Source: Halioglobus sp.
GTDB lineage: Bacteria > Pseudomonadota > Gammaproteobacteria > Pseudomonadales > Halieaceae
Reading direction: 5' to 3'
Assembly: GCA_029246385.1 (NCBI GenBank)
Contig: JAQWNG010000025.1
Coordinates: 186,001 to 250,000, forward strand
Length of the DNA stretch: 64,000 nucleotides
Each line of letters opens with the position of its first letter. Positions within the stretch are counted from its first letter, which is position 1. A program made the position numbers and the translations under genes. Below, one piece after another: positions 27,193-36,594 of the stretch. The notes under the pieces are model-generated. The model was not told the origin of the DNA, did not search any database, and worked only from the letters and a program-made list of their open reading frames with translations.

Positions 27193-29151
27193 TCACGTGT
27201 CACAGGCCTGAGCCCTCCACCATGCCTGAAACATAAGAACTGACCATATCAATTCAGAGTGATTGGCCCAGCCGTAAAGATGCTGATGCCAGGCATCTCG
27301 GATACTCGCGACGTCAAAAATCCCCTGCTCCGTCAACGTTTTCTCTGAAATCAGGTCCTCGGCCCAATCCCTTAGCGGGCCGACTAGCCACTCCTTGATT
27401 GGCACACTAAAGCCGCGTTTTGGCCGGTCAATTAGCGCCTGCGGTATATACCTGGCCAGCAGGTCTCTCAGTACTAATTTTCCCGACCCTCCGCTGAATA
27501 GATAAGCGCTAGGCAGTGACCAGGCCAGTTCTAGCACCCGTTGATCGAGCAGGGGTGCTCGCGCCTCAAGGCCGACTGCCATGCTTGCTCGGTCAACCTT
27601 CACCAGAATGTCGTCTGGCAAATAGCCCGTATAATCATAGTGGAGCATAGCCAGCAGCGGATCCTGAATCTCTGGCCAGTAAGATGGGTCACTCAGTGGC
27701 GTTGCCGGATTTACGGCGCCTGCAACAAATTGATCTACGGCAATGCACTTGTTGAACTTATTGGCCAGTATTGCCTGCGGTGAATTGGCCGCCCAGTTAC
27801 AGGATCGCTGGCTGATTTTTCCGAGTTTACGCGTCCAACGCGGTACATTCATGCCTTTACCTGCGTAGCTTTTCGCATAGCGCCAACTCTCGGTACCCAG
27901 CGCACTCGCAACAGGACGAACAATACGCCGTGCGCCCTCTGGTATGCGTTGGATATCGCGCCAGCGGTTTAGGCCGTTCCTGTAGCGTCGGTAGCCGGCC
28001 ATTTGTTCATCGCCACCATCTCCGGTCAGGACGACTTTAACCTGTTCCCGAGCCAGCTTGCACACTAGATAGGTTGGAATCTGCGACGAATCTGCGAAGG
28101 GCTCATCGTATATATGCGGCAACTGTTCAACGACATCCAGTGCTTGCTCAGGTGTGACATACATTTCATGGTGATCGGTTTTTAGGTGTTTTGCGACTGC
28201 GGAGGCATACTCCGCCTCATTGTATTTCTCCTCCCAAAACCCAATGCTGAACGTCTTGACTGGCCTGTCTGACGCCTTCTGCATCAGTGCGACGATCATT
28301 GACGAGTCGATGCCACCAGACAGCAATGCCCCAAGCTCTACGTCCGCCACTATGCGGTCTCCGACTGCCTGCTGCAGCACCCCGTCAAGCTTATCGATTG
28401 CGCCCTCATAATTGCCTTTAAATTGATTTCGTTCGCCGTATTCGGCAATGTTTTTCGCGGACCAGAACGGGGTTGGGTGTGCGTCCCAGGGCTTACAATT
28501 CTGCGGTATCTTTAGCAGGCTACCCGGGGCAAGTTTGCGTACTTGTCGATAGATAGAGTTTGGCTGGGACACCCATCCATATTGCAGATACTGCCCGAGA
28601 GCGTTACGATCCAGCTCATTCTTGAAATCTGGATGCTGGCGCAAGGCTTTGAGTTCCGAGCCGAATATGAAGCTGTTGCCGCACCAGCCATAATACAGTG
28701 GCTTTTTCCCTACCCGATCTCGCGCCAACCATAGGCAGCGTTCTTTTCGGTCCCACAATGCCAGCGCGAACATACCTTCTAGTTTGCCCACAGCTTTTTC
28801 TATGCCGAGGTGCTGCACGGCTGCCAAAATCACTTCCGTGTCAGAGTGTCCGCGATAGGGATAAGTGGATATGCCGTATTCTCGTCGCAGTCGGGAGAAA
28901 TTATAGACTTCACCATTGAACGACAGCACGTAGCGGCCTGAGGAAGATACCATTGGCTGGGCGCCGGACTCTGACAGGTCGATGATGGACAGGCGACGAT
29001 GGCCAAGCGCCAGAGGAAACGAGGGGTCCACCCAAACGCCGCCCGCATCGGGGCCGCGATGAATAATAGTGTCTGCCATAGTTTGACAGCGTCGGGCGAG
29101 ATCTTTCTGAGCACCGCCTTCGTACTGAATAAAACCGGTAATTCCACACAT
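27193..29151 (-). CDS. asnB: Glutamine-hydrolysing asparagine synthase (AsnB family)
   Basis: A 652-residue two-domain enzyme. N-terminal glutaminase domain: MCGITGF, where Cys2 becomes the N-terminal nucleophile after Met removal, and HRGPDAGG. Synthetase domain: the PP-loop LSGGIDSSMI near residue 270 and LTGDGGDEQMAGYRR near residue 370. I chose ATG 29151 because the nucleophile must follow the initiator Met; the frame runs on to 29202 but that extension would block it. In exopolysaccharide and glycolipid loci such enzymes often amidate sugars or amino-acid substituents rather than make free Asn, and the surrounding glycosyltransferases make that possible here. Confidence 0.93.
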   Translation of the reverse strand: MCGITGFIQYEGGAQKDLARRCQTMADTIIHRGPDAGGVWVDPSFPLALGHRRLSIIDLSESGAQPMVSSSGRYVLSFNGEVYNFSRLRREYGISTYPYRGHSDTEVILAAVQHLGIEKAVGKLEGMFALALWDRKERCLWLARDRVGKKPLYYGWCGNSFIFGSELKALRQHPDFKNELDRNALGQYLQYGWVSQPNSIYRQVRKLAPGSLLKIPQNCKPWDAHPTPFWSAKNIAEYGERNQFKGNYEGAIDKLDGVLQQAVGDRIVADVELGALLSGGIDSSMIVALMQKASDRPVKTFSIGFWEEKYNEAEYASAVAKHLKTDHHEMYVTPEQALDVVEQLPHIYDEPFADSSQIPTYLVCKLAREQVKVVLTGDGGDEQMAGYRRYRNGLNRWRDIQRIPEGARRIVRPVASALGTESWRYAKSYAGKGMNVPRWTRKLGKISQRSCNWAANSPQAILANKFNKCIAVDQFVAGAVNPATPLSDPSYWPEIQDPLLAMLHYDYTGYLPDDILVKVDRASMAVGLEARAPLLDQRVLELAWSLPSAYLFSGGSGKLVLRDLLARYIPQALIDRPKRGFSVPIKEWLVGPLRDWAEDLISEKTLTEQGIFDVASIRDAWHQHLYGWANHSELIWSVLMFQAWWRAQACDT

Positions 29152-29164
29152 GGCAATTCGCCTT

Positions 29165-29317
29165 TTATTTTCGGCCTGCGGCCTGAGGAACGACGGCGTC
29201 AAGCAGACTCAGATAATTGCTGGCATGGTCGTCAAATTCAGCGAGAAAGTCGCCTAAATTGACACGTGCAACGCCCGACCGTGCCCGCAAATTGTTGGTG
29301 CCCTGCTGTTCGACCAT
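29165..29317 (-). CDS. Small ORF (50 aa) immediately upstream of asnB
   Basis: A short open frame from ATG 29317 to TAA at 29165, ending 13 nt before the asnB start. The product is rich in acidic and leucine residues (GDFLAEFDDHASNYLSLLD) and looks protein-like, with no unusual composition. I do not recognise a family. The upstream frame is closed by a TAG 9 nt before the ATG. No strong ribosome-binding site. It may be a real small protein, a leader peptide, or the tail of a decayed gene. Confidence 0.35.
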   Translation of the reverse strand: MVEQQGTNNLRARSGVARVNLGDFLAEFDDHASNYLSLLDAVVPQAAGRK

Positions 29318-29650
29318 TGTTGCGCCCTATCGCTCATTATACCAGTATGCGCGCTTTACTTGGGATAATACGCCACCAACTTCCCGTCCTTGTGCGAAAG
29401 AATCTCTGGCCAAATTTAGAATTGATTTCAGCGCTGCCGTCTTCATGGAGAAGGGTAAGGAGTTCAAGGCCGCCAAGCAAGCGCAAGATCTCTTACGCAG
29501 GATGGCATACGGTAAGATAGATCGCCGACTCGCGATGATTTCTTCCGGGAGAACTAATACAGATGAAGATATCTGCTCACAACTATCCGTCTGTTTGCCT
29601 TATACTCGCGCTTTTATGACATTATACTCGGCGTGGCAGCAGATGGGTGA
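29318..29650. other. Gene-free stretch before the 29651 glycosyltransferase
   Basis: No credible gene; open frames on the plus strand here lack family features. The 9-mer TTATACTCG occurs twice, 22 bases apart (29600-29608 and 29622-29630), just upstream of the glycosyltransferase start. Either copy could supply a TATACT -10 element. Confidence 0.4.
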
Positions 29651-30937
29651 GTGAAGGTTAGGATGCACGATTACGAAGCATCGATCGGGCGCGACAAAGC
29701 GCAGACCGAACGGGTCGCGTTTCTGTTGGAAAACTTCAGTGGAGGAGGCGCCGAGCGCGTCATACTGGACCTCGCGGAGGGGTTTTCCGCCCTGGGTTAT
29801 GACGTCGATTTATTGGTGTGCGAGGCACACGGTGTTTTGCTCGACAGCATTCCCAGCAGCATCAATCTGGTTGTTCTTAAGCCGGCAAATCAATTGACGG
29901 GCCTTTGGGCCGCGCTGGGTGCGCCCGGCGGAGGGCTTAGTGCCATCCTGTCATGCATTGCAGTCATCAGGAAAATACCTCGCAGCATGCGCTTCATCCC
30001 TGCTATCGGTGATTACCTGCAACGGGCGTGTCCCAGTGTTCTACTGTCAGCCTTGCCAAAGTCGAATATTGCGGCCGTATTGGCCCAGGCTCGGGTTGGC
30101 GTTAGCACTCGGATTTTCGTGGGCGCACACATATCCATGTTACTGCGCAGTCAACAGGGGCGCGATACTGGCAGGGGGCAGGCCCACCATATGATCCCGT
30201 TGCTCCGTCATTGCTATTCGCGCGCCGCTGGTGTTATTGCCGTATCGGAGGGGGTGGCTAAAGATGCCGTCAGTTTTCTGCATGTCGATCCTGATCGAGT
30301 GCATATCGTTTATAACCCGATAACCGTCAGTGGGAATGTTAAGGAAGTAGATGAGCTACCCAGCCATCGCTGGTTTTTTCCCGGTGCTGCGCCGGTTGTC
30401 CTGGGCATCGGTAGGCTGGTTGCACAGAAGAACTTTCCGCTGTTGATAGAGGCTTTTGCACGAGCGAGGCTACGCGCTGATATTCGGCTCATTATTCTTG
30501 GCGGAGATGAATCATCGGCAGAGCAAATGGCCCATCGCAAGGAGCTGCTCGAGCTTGCCGTCGGGCTTGGCGTTGGCAGTGATGTAGATTTAGCAGGATA
30601 TCAGCCCAACCCATATCACTATTTGCGAGCGGCGCGGATGTTTGTTCTTTCTTCGGACTATGAGGGTTTTGGTAATGTAATTGTGGAAGCGCTGCTGGCA
30701 GGTTGTCCCGTAGTGAGTAGCGATTGCCCGAGTGGCCCAGCGGAAATTCTTGATAATGGCCAATATGGTTTGCTGACTCCGGTTAACGATATCGAGCAAC
30801 TTGCTGAGGCCATTGTTACCACATTGGATACTGTTTCGGACCCACAAAAGTTGCGCCAGCGCGGGCTGGAATTTTCATTGGAGCGAGCGTTAGATGATTA
30901 CCATCAAGTCTTCTTTGATAAACCGGCTATCGCCTAG
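29651..30937 (+). CDS. GT4-family glycosyltransferase
   Basis: A 428-residue GT-B enzyme. The N-terminal acceptor-side loop FLLENFSGGGAERVILDLA lies near residue 25. The C-terminal donor site has GIGRLVAQKNFPLLIEAF and SSDYEGFGNVIVEALLAG (E-x7-E) near residue 345. It resembles GT4 enzymes of O-antigen, capsule and glycolipid synthesis. The start is GTG 29651, or ATG 29663, both in frame. Its 3' end overlaps the convergent O-antigen-ligase-like gene by 4 nt. Cytosolic or peripheral inner membrane; sugar unknown. Confidence 0.9.
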   Translation: MKVRMHDYEASIGRDKAQTERVAFLLENFSGGGAERVILDLAEGFSALGYDVDLLVCEAHGVLLDSIPSSINLVVLKPANQLTGLWAALGAPGGGLSAILSCIAVIRKIPRSMRFIPAIGDYLQRACPSVLLSALPKSNIAAVLAQARVGVSTRIFVGAHISMLLRSQQGRDTGRGQAHHMIPLLRHCYSRAAGVIAVSEGVAKDAVSFLHVDPDRVHIVYNPITVSGNVKEVDELPSHRWFFPGAAPVVLGIGRLVAQKNFPLLIEAFARARLRADIRLIILGGDESSAEQMAHRKELLELAVGLGVGSDVDLAGYQPNPYHYLRAARMFVLSSDYEGFGNVIVEALLAGCPVVSSDCPSGPAEILDNGQYGLLTPVNDIEQLAEAIVTTLDTVSDPQKLRQRGLEFSLERALDDYHQVFFDKPAIA

Positions 30938-32151
30938 CCCGATGGCGCTTTTGGTGAGTTAACCTTGATTAACCCAAGTTCGTCAGCAATCAGGCACGCC
31001 AGTGGTAGCCATAGCACGAGCCAAAGTTCCCGCGGTCTTGTTAATATTTGATCCATGCTGACCAGCACGACGATAAAGCCGAAGATGAACAGGCACAGAT
31101 AAAGGGGATCAGATTTCTTGAGGGCCATTTTTAGCCCCGCGCGAAGTGCTAGCCCATACATGGACAACAGCAAGAAAAACCCCACCAGCCCGCCATCACG
31201 TAATGTTGACAGAAAGAGGCTGTGCGCGTAATTGATGTTAACGCCATTTTTCATTTCTACTACCCCCGGCGTCGTTTGGTAGCCAAGCCCAAAGACTGGC
31301 GCCGATTGCCATAGTTTTATGGCATGATCCCAAATCGGCTTGCGCATTGTAAAACCAATATCCGTCGTCCCATTAAGAAGCCCTAAAGACCAAGTTAAAT
31401 AGAGAAAAGCGGCAAGGCCCAGAGGCAGGCCAATATAAAGGGCGCGCGAATTGCGCTTTGCATGAAATAGGAATAGTAAAGCGCAGGCACTGCTTAATGC
31501 CAGCAGGCCTGTATTACTTTGGGTTAAAATTACAAATAGTACAATGATGCCGAAACCAATAGCATAGAGGTAGGCGAGGCCGTGCCCCCAGTTGCGGCGC
31601 ACATAATCAAGCGCGATCACGCCAAAAATACCATAAACGAAGGCACTTTCATTCACCGTATCCAGCGCGCCCACCCCGCTGAGGCGTGCCTCGGTCAAGT
31701 TGGGGAGTTGGGTAACGGGTTCGAAGCTAACGATGGAAAATATTGCCGCCCCGACGGCCACCAATGCAATCAAGCATGCCATCGTGTTTGGCAGCTGTTG
31801 GTTGCGAGCAAAAAAATAGAGCATTAACAGCATGAACGAAATAATGTAGACCGTGTAAAGCACATCGCGCCGTAATATGGCCAGAGAGAATTCTTTGCTC
31901 CAGAAAGAACTGAGGAGCATGAAACAAAGATAAGCGATCAGACTGCACCAGAGCGGGCTGCTCCAGCACAGCTTTAATGTGCCTGGGAGAAGGAATAGGC
32001 CCGGCAAGAAGACCATAAGGATATAGAACTTATAAAGATCTACGGCGTTAGGAACCACGAAGAACCCTGCTAGGAAGAGGGTGTAGGTGAGGTAGACGAC
32101 GTTGGCAAGACTCCAACGGCGGTTCAGATCGGGGCGGGGGAGTGCCATCAC
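30934..32151 (-). CDS. O-antigen ligase/polymerase-like membrane protein (Wzy/WaaL type)
   Basis: A 405-residue protein with about 10-12 hydrophobic segments. A large periplasmic loop in the C-terminal half carries GLGYQTTPGVVEMKNG and INYAHSLFLSTLRDGGLVGF, which fits the Wzy_C/O-antigen ligase family (conserved His and Gly-rich pattern). GTG 32151 overlaps the GT2 stop by one base; ATG 32148 is an alternative. Such proteins join or polymerise lipid-linked glycans on the outer face of the inner membrane. Confidence 0.85.
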   Translation of the reverse strand: MMALPRPDLNRRWSLANVVYLTYTLFLAGFFVVPNAVDLYKFYILMVFLPGLFLLPGTLKLCWSSPLWCSLIAYLCFMLLSSFWSKEFSLAILRRDVLYTVYIISFMLLMLYFFARNQQLPNTMACLIALVAVGAAIFSIVSFEPVTQLPNLTEARLSGVGALDTVNESAFVYGIFGVIALDYVRRNWGHGLAYLYAIGFGIIVLFVILTQSNTGLLALSSACALLFLFHAKRNSRALYIGLPLGLAAFLYLTWSLGLLNGTTDIGFTMRKPIWDHAIKLWQSAPVFGLGYQTTPGVVEMKNGVNINYAHSLFLSTLRDGGLVGFFLLLSMYGLALRAGLKMALKKSDPLYLCLFIFGFIVVLVSMDQILTRPRELWLVLWLPLACLIADELGLIKVNSPKAPSG

Positions 32152-33125
32152 TAAGCTCCCTTGGGTCGATAGTGGCGATTGGGAATCTGCAGCACTCCGG
32201 CGATAGTGCCCACGTGGTCTGCAATATTCAATACGTGTGATATCCAGATCGGACGGCCCCGCCGGAGGTGGATTACGATACCCAGTAAGTCAGCCACAAT
32301 ACGTCCTAGTGAACGAATGCACAGGCGAAGACATATTTTTACAGTACGATATCGTGAGTCGGCTTTCAGACGCCGTTTTATCGGAAATTTGACGCTGCCC
32401 CGGCGATAAGCTTCGCGCCACATGTAAACGAAATTGGCACGTTCGGCGGGTATGCATTCTGTGGCACGAGCGCTGGAACACCAAGCGAACTTATAACCTA
32501 ATATTTTTAGCGACTGAAAGAGTAGTTTGTCTTCACCGCCACTGAGCGCAAATGAAGGGTCGAAGGAGAGACCCGACTCACGTATCGCCTGAGCTCTTAG
32601 TAAAACATTGCAGGTTGCAGCTGGCGGATCCGGGTCTAAGTCCTGATAGCTTTCCGGATCCTGCGGCTTACAAAAAAAGCCGGTTGCGGGAATCCATCCC
32701 GGTGTTGCGGTAGGAAATTCTGGCGTTGTGCGCCCCACTATTATATCCGCTGCGCTCCTGCCTTGCGCTGCGAGTAACTGGTCGAGCCAGTCGGGGTCGG
32801 GAATCTCGTCGTCGTCAATTATGGCGACAAAATCCGAGTCTATCGGCACCGCCGCTAGCGCCTTGTTGCGTGCGTATGAAATACCCGGCAGAGGTTCATG
32901 CAGGTAAAGCAGAGGCCAGGCCCAAGCGTCGGATTCACAGACCTGGGCGGCGTCGCCGTCTGGCGAGTTATCAACGATAATAAGCAAAATATCAGGTGGC
33001 GCGGCGGGGAAAAACTGCTTATTGAGGCCTTCGAGCAGGCGCACGAGTCCTTCATTCCGCTTGAAGGTACAGATACAAATTGCGAGTGAACAGCGATTTT
33101 TTTTTAAGATGGCGGCTGTTTCCAT
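32151..33125 (-). CDS. GT2-family glycosyltransferase
   Basis: A 324-residue GT-A enzyme. N-terminal LAICICTFKRNEGLVRLLEGL strand-helix, the metal-binding DDDEIPDPDW motif near residue 107 (DxD), and a C-terminal SGGEDKLLFQSLKILGYKFAW acceptor region with ED. A basic, moderately hydrophobic C-terminal tail may bind the membrane. ATG 33125. Co-directional and touching the O-antigen-ligase-like gene, so the pair is one operon for a surface glycan. Confidence 0.9.
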   Translation of the reverse strand: METAAILKKNRCSLAICICTFKRNEGLVRLLEGLNKQFFPAAPPDILLIIVDNSPDGDAAQVCESDAWAWPLLYLHEPLPGISYARNKALAAVPIDSDFVAIIDDDEIPDPDWLDQLLAAQGRSAADIIVGRTTPEFPTATPGWIPATGFFCKPQDPESYQDLDPDPPAATCNVLLRAQAIRESGLSFDPSFALSGGEDKLLFQSLKILGYKFAWCSSARATECIPAERANFVYMWREAYRRGSVKFPIKRRLKADSRYRTVKICLRLCIRSLGRIVADLLGIVIHLRRGRPIWISHVLNIADHVGTIAGVLQIPNRHYRPKGA

Positions 33126-33335
33126 AGATTAAAGATTCAGTGTATTTCTATCATTTAATAGAGAATGGCAGCACGTATCATACGCGAAAGCTAGTCGAGT
33201 ACACTTACTTTTTACAGCTCCTAGCTTGATGTCTGCATGGACTATTTTCTGTAATTGCATTGGCCCATGCGGAAGCGATACGGCACTTGCGAACCGCTGG
33301 ATGTGCTCAAGGTTTACCTGCTAACATATTCGACT

Positions 33336-34028
33336 ATGAGTTTAATACTTAAAACAGTGTTCAAATGGATGAAGAAGCCGCGCACACGATATGCTCGCCG
33401 CACCTATTCGCAGGAAGGAGAAGATATGATCCTTCAGCGGGTTTTCAGCCAGCGTAGGGAGGGCTTCTATGTTGATGTGGGTGCGCATCATCCGTTTAGA
33501 TACTCAAATACATATGTGTTCTATAAAAAAGGTTGGCGTGGAATCAACATAGACGGTGCCCCTGGAAGCATGGCTAAATTTCAAAAGTATCGGTCTAGGG
33601 ATATAAATATAGAGGCAGTTGTGTCCAGCGCGTCGGAGCCGCTCGAGTTTTATGTCTTCGATGACCAGGCCTACAATACATCGAGCAACACTCAGGTCGA
33701 ACACGCATTGCAACAGGGCGCTAAACTTATTGCGCAACATCGACTCGAGAGTCTTTCACTCAAAAAAATTCTTGATAAACATCTGCCGAATTCAACCCAA
33801 ATCGATTTTATGTCAGTGGATGTTGAGGGCTTTGATTTGGACGTGCTAAAGTCCAATGATTGGAAGCGCTATCGGCCGACATTTCTTCTTGTTGAGTGCA
33901 TGAACGAGTCTCTATTGCTAAACGAGAATGACGCGATATGTAGCTACGTAGCCGGCCAAGGTTATGGTTTTTTCGGGAAAACAGTCAACACAGTATTGTT
34001 CCAACTTAACGATGATAAAGCCTTGTAA
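33336..34028 (+). CDS. FkbM-family methyltransferase
   Basis: About 230 residues. SYSQEGEDMILQRVF, GFYVDVGAHHPFRYSNTY (SAM-binding loop) and the DFMSVDVEGFDLDVLKS motif are those of the FkbM family, which O-methylates sugars or lipid-linked groups. The frame is open back to TTG 33255, but the start at ATG 33336 fits the length of family members; no clear ribosome-binding site decides it. Likely target is a glycan hydroxyl; acceptor unknown. Confidence 0.85.
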   Translation: MSLILKTVFKWMKKPRTRYARRTYSQEGEDMILQRVFSQRREGFYVDVGAHHPFRYSNTYVFYKKGWRGINIDGAPGSMAKFQKYRSRDINIEAVVSSASEPLEFYVFDDQAYNTSSNTQVEHALQQGAKLIAQHRLESLSLKKILDKHLPNSTQIDFMSVDVEGFDLDVLKSNDWKRYRPTFLLVECMNESLLLNENDAICSYVAGQGYGFFGKTVNTVLFQLNDDKAL

Positions 34029-34623
34029 AAACAACTGAACTTGCAATAAACCACCAGCGCTTCAGTTGGCTGCGCCAGAGTTGACGTCAGTACAGTGTTT
34101 GATTAACGCATTGAATATTTATAACTACGCTTTTTGGGGTTGAGGTGTATGCCCGCCGGGCCGGCCATCTATTGAAGTTTCAAAGCTTAAAGGTGCAGGG
34201 CAAATGAGATTCTCGGGATCTGTCCCACATCGATTAGTCAGCGCGGAGGATGCACTAAATTTGGTGTGAGTGGGAGGGGGTATGCCTCAGCGTGACGCAA
34301 TGAGGGTCGCCAATACGTGGCATAACTGCATGCCAAGCTAAAACAAATGTGGCCAAGCGGTGGATTTACAGCGGTGATCCCCTGAAGAGCCTCATATTAA
34401 GCGGACCATCTGAAGTAGAGAAAGGTCGCTGCTGTGCTTGCACTAGCGATAAAGACTTCTTCTGAAGGTTACGAAGTTATGTCGCACTAATGGCATTGGA
34501 TGATTCAACAGAGTCGGGTAGTATAATAAGCGGGGACTTTAGAGTGAATCACTAGTATGTTTTCGCAAGCCCCTTCCGCTGCATGCGGTTACAGCGTGCA
34601 CGGTGCATAAACACAAGGCAGCC
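34029..34623. other. 595-base gene-free region upstream of the ceramide-synthase-like gene
   Basis: No supported gene on either strand. It begins with an 8-bp inverted repeat, CAACTGAA (34032-34039) and TTCAGTTG (34061-34068), just after the FkbM stop, with a loop of 21 bases and no T-run. Near the right end is a consensus TATAAT (34522-34527) about 100 nt before the next gene. No insertion-sequence ends were recognised. Confidence 0.5.
34522..34527 (+). promoter_or_regulatory. Consensus -10 box TATAAT upstream of the GNAT/bCerS-like gene
   Basis: A perfect TATAAT about 97 nt before the ATG at 34624. The TTGGAT further upstream is 20 bases away, too far for an ideal -35, so the promoter may rely on an activator or another element. 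By-eye call. Confidence 0.35.
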
Positions 34624-35766
34624 ATGAGCCAAAATAACAATGTATCCATAGCTGTTGATGTGGTGACCGGCGCCAAGACGTTGCGCCAGTTTTTGGCGTT
34701 ACCGCACCGTATTTATGCATCTGATCCTGCCTGGATCGCGCCGCTGAATTTCATCAAGCGCGAGCAGCTTTCAGGCGCTAATCATTTTTTTGAGCATGCT
34801 CGCTGGCGCGCTTGGGTCGCATATAAAAATGATGTTCCCGTTGGGCGTATCACCGCCCAGATTGATGAAATGCACCTGCAACAGCATGACGATGCGGTTG
34901 GATACTTCGGCATGCTGGAGGCCGATGATGATCCAACGGTATTCTCGGCACTTTTTGCGGCGGCCGAAGACTGGCTGCGAAGCGAAGGCATAGAGCAGGT
35001 GCGCGGGCCATTTAATATGCATGTCAACGAAGAGGTGGGGTTGCTGGTGGACGGATTTGTCACGCCTCCATATGTGCTGATGGGCCATGCGCGCGAATGG
35101 TACGGAGCCGCAGTTGAGGCTCAGGGTTATGTCGGCGTGAAAGACCTTCTGGCGTATCAAGTGCATCCTGACTTTAAAGCTCCGCGTGTCATGGAACGCC
35201 TGGCCAGTCGAGTTTCGCAGAGGGTAAAAACTCGCTCCGTAAGGCGCAAAAAGCTACTGGAGGATGCCCGTATAATGCTGGATATCTTCAACGATGCGTG
35301 GCAGAACAACTGGGGGTTTGTGCCCTTGGCAGAGGCCGATTGGTTTGAAACGGTGTCGACTCTTACGAAGCTGATGCCGGATGACTATATTCAGATCGCT
35401 GAGTATGACGGTGAGCCGGTTGCTTTTATAGTGGCGCTGCCAAATCTTAATGAGGCTGCCCATGATCTCAAAGGACGTTTATTGCCCTTTGGCTGGGCCA
35501 AGCTCTTTTGGCGGCTTAAGGTGCGTCATCCCAAAACAGCCCGTGTTCCTCTGATGGGCGTCAAGCAGAGTTTTCAGCATTCTCGCCTCGGCCCGACGTT
35601 GGCGTTTATGATCATAGACGGGGTGCGCAAGGCGCTACATGCCCGCGGTGTAGAGGCTGTTGAGATGGGTTGGATACTTGAGGATAATGACGGCATGCGC
35701 AGTATTATTGAAACCATTGGCGGCGTGGCGTATAAACGTTACCGCGTCTATCAAAAAGAATTATAG
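34624..35766 (+). CDS. GNAT-fold acyltransferase, candidate bacterial ceramide synthase (bCerS-like)
   Basis: A 380-residue protein with GNAT-type segments. N-terminal half: FLALPHRIYASDPAWIAPL and WVAYKNDVPVGRITAQID. C-terminal half: LMPDDYIQIAEYDGEPVAFIVALPN and AVEMGWILEDNDGMRSIIE. It matches the large GNAT-like proteins found near serine palmitoyltransferase in Alphaproteobacteria; in Caulobacter such a protein (bCerS) N-acylates 3-ketosphinganine. Here spt is 3 kb away. ATG 34624 with AAGG just upstream is preferred over GTG 34603. Function by family and context; the acyl donor is unknown. Followed 2 nt later by a nucleotidyltransferase gene. Confidence 0.8.
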   Translation: MSQNNNVSIAVDVVTGAKTLRQFLALPHRIYASDPAWIAPLNFIKREQLSGANHFFEHARWRAWVAYKNDVPVGRITAQIDEMHLQQHDDAVGYFGMLEADDDPTVFSALFAAAEDWLRSEGIEQVRGPFNMHVNEEVGLLVDGFVTPPYVLMGHAREWYGAAVEAQGYVGVKDLLAYQVHPDFKAPRVMERLASRVSQRVKTRSVRRKKLLEDARIMLDIFNDAWQNNWGFVPLAEADWFETVSTLTKLMPDDYIQIAEYDGEPVAFIVALPNLNEAAHDLKGRLLPFGWAKLFWRLKVRHPKTARVPLMGVKQSFQHSRLGPTLAFMIIDGVRKALHARGVEAVEMGWILEDNDGMRSIIETIGGVAYKRYRVYQKEL

Positions 35767-35768
35767 TT

Positions 35769-36587
35769 ATGCAGCTTGACCCTGAATCACATCAAATGGT
35801 CGCCATCGTACTGGCAGGTGATCGCACCAAGGCCGACTCACTGATCAACCATACCGAGGCCGACAGCAAGGCCATGATTAATTTGGACGGTGTCCCTATG
35901 GTCCGCAGGGTGCTCGACTCTCTGCGCGTTTCAAGGGTTGTCAGTAGAATCTATATGGCCGGGCCTGAGGCCAGTGAGGTGGCCACTGATCCAGCCCTGC
36001 AAAAGCGGATTGACGACGGCGAAATGAGTTGGAGCGAGCCCGCTGTCAGTCCCAGTACCAGTGCCTATGAGGTCATGTCAAGACTGGGTCCGGAGGATGC
36101 GGTGCTACTGACGACTGCCGACCATCCACTACTGACGCCTGAAATTGTTGATGCATTCGGCCGCCAGAGCCTGGCAGACGATGTTGATGTCACAGTCGGG
36201 TTAGCGCCCTATGCATTGGTTGCTGAGGCTTATCCCGGCATCCGCAAAACAGTGCTGCACTTCAGTGACGGGGACTTCTGCGGTTGTAACCTGTTTGCCT
36301 TTATTACTCCGGAGGGACGCCGCGCTGCCAAGTTCTGGCGCAAGATTGAACAAGAGCGCAAGAAGCCACTGGTGGTGATTGGTTTGCTGGGTTGGTGGGC
36401 CGTCATACGGTATCGCTTCGGGTTCTTGTCCCTAGAAGAGGCCTTGGCCAAACTGAGTAAGCGCTTGGGGCTGCGCATGCGAGCGGTCATTCTGCCTTAC
36501 GCGAATGCCGCCATCGATGTAGACTCAATCGCTGACTTGATGTTAGTCAAAGGCGCGCTGGCGAAAGCGGCGGAAGAAGACGCTTGA
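35769..36587 (+). CDS. MobA-like NTP transferase domain protein
   Basis: A 272-residue protein beginning MVAIVLAGDRTKADSL (nucleotide-binding loop), then SKAMINLDGVPMVRRVLDSL and LLTTADHPLLTPEIVDAF, the pattern of the NTP_transf_3/MobA-like GT-A fold. ATG 35769, 2 nt after the ceramide-synthase-like gene, so they form one operon. A CDP- or CMP-activated headgroup donor for a sphingolipid is possible. The C-terminal half has a hydrophobic stretch (KKPLVVIGLLGWWAV) that may contact the membrane. Substrate unknown. Confidence 0.82.
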   Translation: MQLDPESHQMVAIVLAGDRTKADSLINHTEADSKAMINLDGVPMVRRVLDSLRVSRVVSRIYMAGPEASEVATDPALQKRIDDGEMSWSEPAVSPSTSAYEVMSRLGPEDAVLLTTADHPLLTPEIVDAFGRQSLADDVDVTVGLAPYALVAEAYPGIRKTVLHFSDGDFCGCNLFAFITPEGRRAAKFWRKIEQERKKPLVVIGLLGWWAVIRYRFGFLSLEEALAKLSKRLGLRMRAVILPYANAAIDVDSIADLMLVKGALAKAAEEDA

Positions 36588-36594
36588 TAAAACA

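Noticed and set aside
29217-29654. 145-codon plus-strand frame between asnB and the glycosyltransferase
   Set aside because: No recognisable family, poor start context, and antisense to the 50-codon frame that better fits as protein; not excluded completely.
34032-34068. CAACTGAA/TTCAGTTG hairpin after the FkbM gene as a terminator
   Set aside because: Loop of 21 bases and no T-run; too weak to call a terminator.
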